From an uncultured Saprospiraceae bacterium (GTDB lineage: Bacteria; Bacteroidota; Bacteroidia; Chitinophagales; Saprospiraceae), in NCBI GenBank assembly GCA_937930625.1, contig CALHBW010000199.1, positions 1 to 6,995 on the forward strand: DNA of 6,995 nucleotides, in the 5' to 3' direction. The first letter of the stretch is position 1. Each line of letters opens with the position of its first letter. The notes under the pieces were generated by a model. It did not search any database. It was not told the DNA's origin and was given only the letters and a program-made list of their open reading frames with translations. Of the stretch, positions 1 through 5,242 are shown in pieces. The translations under genes and the position numbers were made by a program.

Positions 1-473
1 GTGTGGTATTCCGACAACTTATAATTAACGAGTAAATTCTGTGTGAATGTCAAAAAACGATTCGCGATATATTTGTAAACAGGCATCCCGCCCTTCAATG
101 CGCCTTTCCCCAAAATTCGCGACCCCAAGACCACCGGATACAAGTCATCGCCAATGATATTCACCATTGCAGGAATCAATTTTGGCGTATATTGATAATC
201 AGGATGCAGCATAATCACAATATCGCCACCCAACTCTAAAGCCTTGTTGTACAGCGACTTTTGATTACCTCCATAACCCTTATTCTGTTCATGTCGAATA
301 ATATGACGAATGCCCAAAGCACGCCCAACCTCCACCGTATTATCCTTACTCGCATCATCACACAATATCACCTCATCCACCAAATCCATCGGAATTTCGT
401 GATAAGTTTGCTCCAAAGTCAATCCGGCATTATACGCCGGAAGCACAACAACTACTTTTTTATTTTTGTACAT
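1..473 (-). CDS. Family 2 glycosyltransferase, N-terminal part (cut by window edge)
   Basis: The minus-strand frame opens with ATG at 473-471 and stays open for 157 codons to the window edge, so the C-terminus is missing. The product starts MYKNKKVVVVLPAYNAG, the first beta strand and nucleotide-binding turn of GT-A family 2 enzymes. It continues with a D39-D40 pair (CDDASKDNT), the NKGYGGNQK segment (about 64-72) and HPDYQY (90-95), whose D92 fits the metal-binding acidic site. This pattern resembles dolichyl-phosphate mannose synthase-like and undecaprenyl-phosphate sugar transferases, which move a sugar from a nucleotide donor to a lipid or glycan acceptor at the inner face of the membrane. 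Donor and acceptor cannot be read here, nor whether C-terminal membrane helices follow. The membrane-protein gene lies upstream on the same strand, 74 bp away, so the two may be co-transcribed. The family is secure; the specific role is not. Confidence 0.9.
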   Translation of the reverse strand, partial: MYKNKKVVVVLPAYNAGLTLEQTYHEIPMDLVDEVILCDDASKDNTVEVGRALGIRHIIRHEQNKGYGGNQKSLYNKALELGGDIVIMLHPDYQYTPKLIPAMVNIIGDDLYPVVLGSRILGKGALKGGMPVYKYIANRFLTFTQNLLVNYKLSEYH

Positions 474-483
474 AACTCTAAAA

Positions 484-518
484 ATTCCAAGTTCCAAGCA
501 CCAAATTCCAAATGCTAA
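484..518. repeat. Degenerate 7-bp tandem array, ATTCCAA type
   Basis: Five consecutive heptamers fill this stretch: ATTCCAA, GTTCCAA, GCACCAA, ATTCCAA, ATGCTAA. A related TTGGAATTTTGAATTTG stretch in the opposite sense follows at about 526-542. The array lies in the 74-bp gap between two minus-strand genes. Because 7 is not a multiple of 3, the perfect unit read in succession passes through all three frames. It gives no stop codon in either direction (IPNSKFQ one way, LEFGIWN the other). Arrays of this sort are, from memory, common between genes in Bacteroidota; no function is known to me. Confidence 0.7.
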
Positions 519-547
519 GGTTTTATTGGAATTTTGAATTTGCTCAA

Positions 548-1519
548 TTACTGAAAACAATCAATCTCCTCTTCCGGGTCAATACTTGGGTCATAGCCTG
601 TATTCACGTCAAATTGCATTGGAAACGCGCAATTTCCCAAGCTATCCGGCATTGGTATGGGTATCACATTTATCGGCGAAGTGCAGGGTATGCAGCACAC
701 ATGCCCCACAAATTTTTCTTGGACATCATCTGTCGAAGTCACCACGATTTCGTAATAATATCGCGCCGAAGCTATCGTATCTGCCACGACTCCATTAAAT
801 CCATTCGCAGGTATAATTTCTGTAATATCTACTCTGCTGAATACCGTGTCACCGCTAAAAAACGAATCAATCACCAAAAATGTATCAATTTTTTCAATAT
901 TTGAATCCGTAGATATTTGGAAAAAATCATTCGCTCCATTGAAATTGGGTGTAAATACTGTCGGTATATACACTCTGCCTAGCCCTACTTCTGCATCAAT
1001 CGGCTCTTCATTACAACAACTCCAAAGTGAATATATCGGCGTATAATCAACAAAACTATCATCATCATCCATCGAAGTAGCTGTAAATGCTATCGTGGCG
1101 ACAAATACCAATGCGTATGTAGCAAATTTTCGGCTGAAATTATGCCTGAAATTCACCTCAAATTTTTCCGCATTATTCAGCACAAAAATAGATAAAGGCA
1201 ATATCGCAAAAGCCAGAAAATCAGTGTAATCTACGACTCTATTTATGCTAAATGATCCTATCGAATTACAACCGTCAATGAGAAATTGTGAATAAGGAGA
1301 TTTCCAAAAAACAAAAAATAATACCGTAGTAATAACAGCATTTTTTGTTTTTACTGAAAATAAATATTGTATAAACATCGGCAAAATTAACAGCCCTGCA
1401 AAATCCGATAATTTACCTGTCAACCAATTTCCAAATACCTCCTTCAGCAAATGGTCATTCAAAATTAAAATTACCAATCCAATGATGAATACATAGTTTA
1501 ATACGTTTGCTTTTTTCAT
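548..1519 (-). CDS. Five-helix membrane protein with CHU_C-like extracytoplasmic domain
   Basis: This 323-residue protein starts at ATG 1519-1517 after an A-rich leader and ends at TAA 550-548. Hydrophobic segments lie at about 6-22, 40-56, 60-73, 98-115 and 132-149. Between the first two is the motif NDHLLKEVFGNWLTGKLSDF, which resembles a hypothetical membrane domain I associate with Bacteroidota. An acidic DDDD follows the fifth helix. If the N-terminus is inside, the rest is outside. Residues about 182-280 read VYIPTVFTPNFNGANDFF and then an alternating beta pattern, much like the gliding-motility-associated C-terminal (CHU_C, TIGR04131) domain used in type IX secretion cargo. Here it follows membrane helices instead of a signal peptide. 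Cysteines cluster at 168-169, 275-276 and 279, then 297 and 321, which suggests disulfides or metal binding. A further 44 residues follow the CHU_C-like part. Function is unknown; the gene is probably real and intact. Confidence 0.85.
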   Translation of the reverse strand: MKKANVLNYVFIIGLVILILNDHLLKEVFGNWLTGKLSDFAGLLILPMFIQYLFSVKTKNAVITTVLFFVFWKSPYSQFLIDGCNSIGSFSINRVVDYTDFLAFAILPLSIFVLNNAEKFEVNFRHNFSRKFATYALVFVATIAFTATSMDDDDSFVDYTPIYSLWSCCNEEPIDAEVGLGRVYIPTVFTPNFNGANDFFQISTDSNIEKIDTFLVIDSFFSGDTVFSRVDITEIIPANGFNGVVADTIASARYYYEIVVTSTDDVQEKFVGHVCCIPCTSPINVIPIPMPDSLGNCAFPMQFDVNTGYDPSIDPEEEIDCFQ

Positions 1520-1809
1520 GTGTTTGTTTTTTTAGCAGTGTTTGGCTAAAGTATGCTTGAGTAAATTACGCTGTCGTCAGGCGAATTCGGTTATAAATAA
1601 GGCGTATTTGGGTGTTCAAACTACCCATTTTTATAAAACCCTTCGTCTGCTGACTATTCCATACTTTAATCGAACACCACCGTTTTTTTATTGTGAAAAA
1701 ATTCGACAGAATTTTGTGCGAAATTACATAAAAACATAGGGCTTTACAACGAAAGATGGGAGGCATTTTGAAAATGCTTCTCATCTGCAATTTTCCCCGA
1801 AAAAAACGC
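1520..1809. other. Divergent intergenic spacer
   Basis: About 290 bp of AT-rich DNA separate the minus-strand membrane-protein gene from the plus-strand glycosyltransferases, so it should hold promoters for both directions. I see no convincing gene: the short open frames here have no recognisable protein character and overlap one another on both strands. The only structure noted is the hairpin at 1755-1785. A TACTTTAG (minus strand, 1553-1546) resembles a -7 box for the membrane-protein gene but has no good upstream partner. Confidence 0.6.
1755..1785. repeat. Imperfect hairpin in the divergent spacer
   Basis: GATGGGAGGCATTTT (1755-1769) pairs with AAAATGCTTCTCATC (1771-1785) with two mismatches out of 15 around a central G. 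It is not followed by a T-run on the plus strand and lies between divergent, not convergent, genes, so an ordinary terminator is unlikely. It lies about 25 bp upstream of the candidate -7 box at 1810. It could be a protein-binding site or another small repeat; nothing in the sequence decides. Confidence 0.45.
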
Positions 1810-1817
1810 TAATTTTG
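1810..1817 (+). promoter_or_regulatory. Candidate Bacteroidota -7 box, TAATTTTG
   Basis: TAATTTTG matches the Bacteroidota -7 consensus TAnnTTTG at all fixed positions and lies 68 bp before the ATG at 1886. Transcription would start a few bases on, at about 1821-1824, so the mRNA would begin within the left arm of the inverted repeat at 1819-1879. A TTTG or TTG at the usual -33 distance is not evident, only a T-run at 1791-1794. The call is therefore tentative. Confidence 0.35.
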
Positions 1818-1818
1818 C

Positions 1819-1879
1819 CGTAACCCAGACATTCTTGTCTGGATATGTACTCACACCAGACAAGAATGTCTGGGTTACG
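1819..1879. repeat. Perfect inverted repeat (24-bp arms) before the first family 4 glycosyltransferase
   Basis: The arm at 1819-1842 (begins CGTAACCCAGAC) is the exact reverse complement of 1856-1879 (ends GTCTGGGTTACG), with a 13-bp spacer. Each arm is itself partly palindromic: CCAGAC and GTCTGG lie 6 bp apart within it. The element can therefore fold as one long stem or as two small hairpins. It starts 2 bp after the candidate -7 box and ends 6 bp before ATG 1886. There is no T-run after it. It looks like a dispersed palindromic repeat; from memory, similar CCAGACA...TGTCTGG elements recur in some Bacteroidota genomes. Confidence 0.9.
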
Positions 1880-1885
1880 TTTAAC

Positions 1886-3208
1886 ATGAAGATTCTACAA
1901 CTGTGCAAAAAATTCCCCTACCCACTCAAAGACGGCGAATCCGTTGCCGTCACCTATCTCAGTAAGGCACTGCACGACTTGGGTTGCGAATTGGATTTAC
2001 TGGCAATGAACACCAGCAAACACTATATCAATCCCGACGACATCCCTGCCGATTACGACCATTATGACGAGATAGTATTGAGTGATTTGGATAATAGAAT
2101 CAAGGCAAAAGACGCGCTATTCAATTTATTTACAAAAGATTCTTACCACGTAGTTCGTTATATTTCAGAAGATTACACTCAAAAATTAATACAATTATTA
2201 TCCAAAAAAAAATATGCTGTTGTACAACTCGAAACCCTCTACCTCGCGCCTTACGTACCCGTGATACGCGCCCATTCGGATGCACGTATCGTCATGCGCT
2301 CGCATAATGTAGAGTCAGAAATCTGGCAACGCATCGCCCAAAACACCCCGCGCGGACTCAAAAAATGGTACGTCAATCTGCTCGCCAATCGCCTTCAAAA
2401 GTTTGAACTCAACCAACTCAATAGCTACGATATGATGGTCGCCATTACCAATCGAGACCTACAGCAGTTCAGGAAAATGGGTTGTAACATAGCCGGACAT
2501 GCTACGCCGATTGGCTTGGATATGAGTGAGTATGGGAGTGGCGAGTCCAGCGCAGTCCCCCCCCCAACCCCCTCCAAAGGGGGAGATGCAGACGCAGAGA
2601 GTTTTTCACGTAGTGAAAAATCTCCCCCTTTGGAGGGGGCTGGGGGGGGGACTGCGCGAACCACCAATCAAAAATCAAAAATCAAAAATCCCCAATCCCT
2701 TTCTTTTATCGGTTCGCTTGATTGGATGCCCAATTTGGAGGGCTTGACATGGTTTTTGGAAAATGCATGGCAAACAATCATCGAAAAGCATCCGAATATT
2801 ACGCTACACATCGCAGGGCGCAACACGCCGGATTGGTTGCATAAAAAAGCAATGCAAAATGTCATCATTCACGGTGAAGTGGAAGATGCCCGCGAATTTA
2901 TTACGGCACACCCGATAATGATTGTACCTTTGCTTTCAGGTAGCGGGATGCGTGTCAAAATCTTGGAAAGCATGGCACTTTCACGAGTGACGATTACGAC
3001 GACATTGGGACTGGAAGGTATTGATGCAGAGGCAGATACGGAAGTTTTGATAGCAGATACGGTGGAGGATTTTGTACAACAAATTAGTTTTTGTGTAGAA
3101 AATGAAAACGTATTAGCACAGATAGGCGCGCGAGCGCGAACGTTTATTGAAGAACATTTTGATAATAAAAAAATAGCAGCACGACTGTTGGAATTTTATA
3201 GAACGTAG
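1886..3208 (+). CDS. Family 4 (GT-B) glycosyltransferase carrying an in-frame repeat insertion
   Basis: I chose ATG 1886 (440 residues). The frame is open back to an ATG at 1835, but that would translate the inverted repeat, while MKILQLCKKFPYPLKDGESV is a proper family start and matches the next gene. Residues about 1-205 form the acceptor-side Rossmann domain. Residues 272 onward form the nucleotide-sugar domain: LSFIGSLDWMPN, LHIAGRNTP, and the donor loop PLLSGSGMRVKILESMA with E361. The first Glu of the usual EX7E pair is replaced by S353; the neighbouring gene also lacks it, with Ala there. Such enzymes are cytoplasmic and add sugars to a glycan or lipid acceptor. D212 to L272 holds 59 residues where the next gene has 15 at the same place; the extra is repeat-derived (about 222-258 and the array after it). 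No stop or frameshift results, so the enzyme may still work. The substrate is unknown. The next glycosyltransferase follows after 124 bp. Confidence 0.9.
   Translation: MKILQLCKKFPYPLKDGESVAVTYLSKALHDLGCELDLLAMNTSKHYINPDDIPADYDHYDEIVLSDLDNRIKAKDALFNLFTKDSYHVVRYISEDYTQKLIQLLSKKKYAVVQLETLYLAPYVPVIRAHSDARIVMRSHNVESEIWQRIAQNTPRGLKKWYVNLLANRLQKFELNQLNSYDMMVAITNRDLQQFRKMGCNIAGHATPIGLDMSEYGSGESSAVPPPTPSKGGDADAESFSRSEKSPPLEGAGGGTARTTNQKSKIKNPQSLSFIGSLDWMPNLEGLTWFLENAWQTIIEKHPNITLHIAGRNTPDWLHKKAMQNVIIHGEVEDAREFITAHPIMIVPLLSGSGMRVKILESMALSRVTITTTLGLEGIDAEADTEVLIADTVEDFVQQISFCVENENVLAQIGARARTFIEEHFDNKKIAARLLEFYRT
2550..2657. repeat. 108-bp near-perfect palindrome inserted in frame in a glycosyltransferase gene
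   Basis: The 38-bp arms at 2550-2587 (starts GCGCAGT, then nine C) and 2620-2657 (ends nine G, then ACTGCGC) pair with a single mismatch. Nested inside is TTTTTCAC (2602-2609) against GTGAAAAA (2613-2620) with a GTA loop. The length is exactly 36 codons, so the reading frame is kept. The encoded peptide begins AVPPPTPSKGGD and ends SPPLEGAGGGTA. Because the DNA is nearly symmetric, the other strand is open too and reads AVPPPAPSKGGD to SPPLEGVGGGTA. I remember PPPxPSKGG/PPLEGxGGG peptides as a recurrent mark of this repeat class in translated bacterial genomes. It falls between the two Rossmann domains. No clear target-site duplication is visible. Confidence 0.92.
2669..2689. repeat. Three perfect CAAAAAT heptamers inside the glycosyltransferase gene
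   Basis: CAAAAAT occurs three times head to tail, 21 bp or exactly seven codons, encoding QKSKIKN. It begins 11 bp after the 108-bp palindrome. Read in any plus-strand frame the array contains no stop codon; on the minus strand it contains TGA. With the palindrome it adds 43 codons, close to the 44 residues by which this linker exceeds that of the neighbouring glycosyltransferase. Confidence 0.8.
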
Positions 3209-3210
3209 CC

Positions 3211-3324
3211 CCACGTAGCGCGGTACTTCCAGTCCGCGCCGCGTTAGTTTAGCTCTACATACGCGAGGAACGAGCTGGAAGCATCGTTCTATGGGGCGCG
3301 GACTGGAAGTACCGCGCTACGTGG
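3211..3324. repeat. Perfect inverted repeat (30-bp arms, 54-bp spacer) between the two glycosyltransferases
   Basis: The arm at 3211-3240 (starts CCACGTAGCGCGG) is the exact reverse complement of 3295-3324 (ends CCGCGCTACGTGG). The spacer holds two mutually exclusive small stems: GAACGA (3268-3273) with TCGTTC (3284-3289), and AGCTC (3251-3255) with GAGCT (3272-3276). The element begins 2 bp after the stop codon of the first glycosyltransferase and ends 8 bp before ATG 3333 of the second, filling almost the whole gap. It is more G/C-rich than the genes beside it and has no T-run, so it is more likely a dispersed palindromic repeat than a standard terminator. In the shared mRNA it would form a very strong hairpin just before the second start codon. 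Confidence 0.92.
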
Positions 3325-3332
3325 CAGACACT

Positions 3333-4508
3333 ATGAAAATACTTGTACTGACATCACGATTTCCTTATCCCATCGAAAAGGGGGATAAATTGCGGATTTA
3401 TCGACAAATTCGGGGCTTATCGGCGCGTCATGATGTGGTGTTGTGTTCGCTGACTGAACAGCGTATTTCGGAAGATGACTATGCAGAATTGAAGCAGTAT
3501 TGTAGCGAAATTTATACATTCAGATTGCGAAAAAATCATATCGCACTCAATCTCACCAAAGGTTTTTTGAATGGCTTGCCGATGCAGGTCGGGTATTTTT
3601 ACAAACGCAATTTTCATCGAAGTATTTACGGTATTATTCAGAAAGAAAAACCGGATGCGGTATATTGTCAACTGGCACGAATGGCGGAATATGCGCGTGA
3701 TTTGCCCCTGCCGAATGTGATTGATTATATGGATGCTTTCTCGGTAAATGCCAAGCGTTGGTCGGAGAATGCACCACTGTATTTACGTCCATTTTTAGCG
3801 AGAGAAGCGCGTAAAATGATGCAGTATGAAGCGGATATATTCGCGGATTTTGATGCTCACACCATTATCTCGAAACAAGACCGTAATCATTTGAATATCA
3901 ATCACAAAAACCGCATTCATATCACTCCGAACGGTGTTGATTTTGATTTTTTTCAACGAAAAAAAGATAAAAAACCGTCTTATGATTTGGTATTCGTTGG
4001 GAATATGGGTTATGCTCCGAATGTGGAGGCAGCGCGTTTTTTGGTACAGGAAATTTTACCGAAATTACAACACAAAATGCCTGCCTTGCGCCTACTCATC
4101 GCGGGTGCGCGACCTGCGCCCGAAGTCCTCCGTCTGCAAAGTGAACAGGTGACAGTGACGGGTTGGGTCGATGACATCAGGGATGCGTATAATGACGGGC
4201 AGATTTTCGTTGCGCCGCTTTTTATGGGTGCAGGTTTGCAGAATAAAATCTTGGAGGCGATGGCGATGGGCGTTCCTTGCGTCACGACTTCGATGGTCAA
4301 TAATGCGATTGGTGCTACAGCCGATTCGTCTATCATGTTGGCGGATAATGCGGATGAATTTGCCGAAAAAATTATACAGCTCATTAAAGATGAAAAATTG
4401 CGACAAAAATTGAGTTATGAAGGATTAGTTTATATTCAAGAGAACTATGATTGGGGGACGTTTGTTAGGCAATTGGAAGATATTTTTGATGGCGTTGTTA
4501 ATGGATAA
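3333..4508 (+). CDS. Family 4 (GT-B) glycosyltransferase
   Basis: I chose ATG 3333 (391 residues). An in-frame ATG at 3291 lies within the inverted repeat and would add 14 repeat-encoded residues, whereas MKILVLTSRFPYPIEKGDKL is a typical family start. The N-terminal domain runs to about residue 200. The C-terminal donor domain has LVFVGNMGYAPN (219-230), LRLLIAGARP, VTVTGWVDDI and PLFMGAGLQNKILEAMA (295-311) with E308. The pattern is close to the exosortase/PEP-CTERM-associated sugar transferase group (TIGR03087-like), in which the loop before the conserved Glu is likewise altered, but the assignment is by eye. It is probably a cytoplasmic enzyme transferring a sugar from a nucleotide donor during surface glycan assembly, and a paralogue of the gene before it. 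The last two codons and the stop (AAT GGA TAA) overlap the heptamer array starting at 4501, so the original C-terminus may have been replaced. Substrate unknown. Confidence 0.93.
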   Translation: MKILVLTSRFPYPIEKGDKLRIYRQIRGLSARHDVVLCSLTEQRISEDDYAELKQYCSEIYTFRLRKNHIALNLTKGFLNGLPMQVGYFYKRNFHRSIYGIIQKEKPDAVYCQLARMAEYARDLPLPNVIDYMDAFSVNAKRWSENAPLYLRPFLAREARKMMQYEADIFADFDAHTIISKQDRNHLNINHKNRIHITPNGVDFDFFQRKKDKKPSYDLVFVGNMGYAPNVEAARFLVQEILPKLQHKMPALRLLIAGARPAPEVLRLQSEQVTVTGWVDDIRDAYNDGQIFVAPLFMGAGLQNKILEAMAMGVPCVTTSMVNNAIGATADSSIMLADNADEFAEKIIQLIKDEKLRQKLSYEGLVYIQENYDWGTFVRQLEDIFDGVVNG

Positions 4509-4528
4509 TGGATAATGGATAATGGATA
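4501..4528. repeat. Four perfect ATGGATA heptamers forming a gene's stop codon
   Basis: ATGGATA is repeated four times head to tail. Degenerate copies continue to about 4555, where TAACGA appears three times (4527, 4542, 4550). Because 7 is not a multiple of 3, three units are enough to put a TAA in every plus-strand frame. The array supplies the TAA at 4506-4508 that ends the second family 4 glycosyltransferase. It could have arrived at or near the original gene end without causing read-through. Confidence 0.85.
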
Positions 4529-4585
4529 ACGAGTACACGAATAACGAATTAACGACATTAACATTTAAAATAAAAACAATATATA

Positions 4586-5167
4586 TTGGATTGGTTATTT
4601 CGCAATAAATACAAAATCTGGGTTATCAATACGACTGAAAGCCCTAAACTTTATCTTTGGGAGCATTGGAAATTACTATTTCCTAACCTAAATTCATTAA
4701 CCGGATTATCAAAAAATACGCCTTATATCAGAAGCCATCAAGCCTATGAGCATAAAGATGGATGGCTTGGATTTGGTCGAATGCAATGGAGCAGGAAAAA
4801 CAATATTAAATGGACATCCAAGTATCGAAATAGTGAAATCGAACAAAAGGGATTGCTGTTTTTTGATACCGAAGTTTGGGCACCTGACTGGAATCAATGT
4901 ATTGATAGAGGCGTCTATCCTGATATTTACATTAAACTTTATCATAATGAAAAATTGGACGAAATAAAGGAGGGCATTTTAATTGCTATACCGAAAAAAA
5001 TAGCAAAAAGAAACCGTCAAATGATTGAGTCTAATATCAGCGAAATACAGCAACAAATCCCCAAGTCCACCTTATCAATAGAAGAAAGATTGTGGCTGCC
5101 AAGCAAGAAGTTTCCCAACAGGATTGAGGATATGAATCCGCAGGAATTAATTAAAATAGTGCATTAA
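4586..5167 (+). CDS. Hypothetical protein of unknown family, TTG start
   Basis: The frame is open from after the TAA at 4571-4573 to the TAA at 5165-5167. The only recognised start codon near the front is TTG 4586, giving 193 residues (MDWLFRNKYKIWVINTTESP...); the first in-frame ATG comes only about 70 codons later. I do not recognise the family. The protein is soluble in character, with no signal peptide or membrane segment. It is rich in Trp and Tyr in its first 115 residues (LYLWEHWKLLFPN, GWLGFGRMQW, EVWAPDWNQC) and basic, helical and Lys/Glu-rich afterwards (about 130-175). Codon use is more A/T-rich than in ribBA. It begins 77 bp after the second glycosyltransferase, just past the heptamer-derived repeat, so a lost N-terminus is possible. 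It precedes the toxin-antitoxin pair by 89 bp. It could be an accessory or defence-related gene, but nothing in the sequence shows that. Confidence 0.65.
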   Translation: MDWLFRNKYKIWVINTTESPKLYLWEHWKLLFPNLNSLTGLSKNTPYIRSHQAYEHKDGWLGFGRMQWSRKNNIKWTSKYRNSEIEQKGLLFFDTEVWAPDWNQCIDRGVYPDIYIKLYHNEKLDEIKEGILIAIPKKIAKRNRQMIESNISEIQQQIPKSTLSIEERLWLPSKKFPNRIEDMNPQELIKIVH

Positions 5168-5170
5168 TTA

Positions 5171-5242
5171 TTTGATAATCAGCAAAATATAGTTTCGATT
5201 AGATTCAATTGCCTTTATCAAAAGAATTGTTTAACTTTATCA
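5171..5242 (+). promoter_or_regulatory. Candidate promoter and operator of the toxin-antitoxin pair
   Basis: CTTTATCA occurs at 5213-5220 and again at 5235-5242, exactly 22 bp or about two helical turns apart. The same core lies inverted upstream, as TTTGATAA at 5171-5178, an exact reverse complement of TTATCAAA at 5215-5222. The second direct copy overlaps TAACTTTA (5232-5239), which matches the -7 consensus TAnnTTTG except for its last base, and a TTG at 5209-5211 lies 20 bp before it. Type II antitoxins commonly repress their own promoters by binding such repeats, so this is a reasonable operator, but both box matches are weak. Confidence 0.35.

Noticed and set aside
484..518. CRISPR-like array
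   Set aside because: The units are 7 bp and contiguous with no spacers, so this is a simple tandem repeat; the same holds for 2669-2689 and 4501-4528.
512..904. Plus-strand open frame opposite the membrane protein
   Set aside because: It has no recognisable protein character, while the minus strand encodes clear membrane helices and a CHU_C-like domain over the same DNA.
1546..1553. Minus-strand -7 box TACTTTAG for the membrane-protein gene
   Set aside because: The last base departs from consensus and no TTTG lies at the -33 distance, so it is mentioned only under the spacer.
1835..1885. Upstream in-frame ATG as the start of the first family 4 glycosyltransferase
   Set aside because: It lies inside the inverted repeat, and the 17 added residues are encoded by the repeat; ATG 1886 gives a normal family N-terminus like that of the next gene.
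2425..2667. Minus-strand open frame with the peptide VPPPAPSKGG
   Set aside because: It is open because the palindrome is nearly symmetric and the rest is antisense to a well-supported glycosyltransferase.
1886..3208. Pseudogene call for the glycosyltransferase with the insertion
   Set aside because: The insertions preserve the frame, both domains and the key motifs are present, and there is no internal stop.
3211..3324. Rho-independent terminator
   Set aside because: There is no T-run after the stem, the spacer is 54 bp, and the structure ends right before the next start codon.
3291..3332. Upstream in-frame ATG as the start of the second family 4 glycosyltransferase
   Set aside because: It lies at the edge of the inverted repeat and adds only repeat-encoded residues; ATG 3333 gives the expected MKILVLTSRFPYP start.
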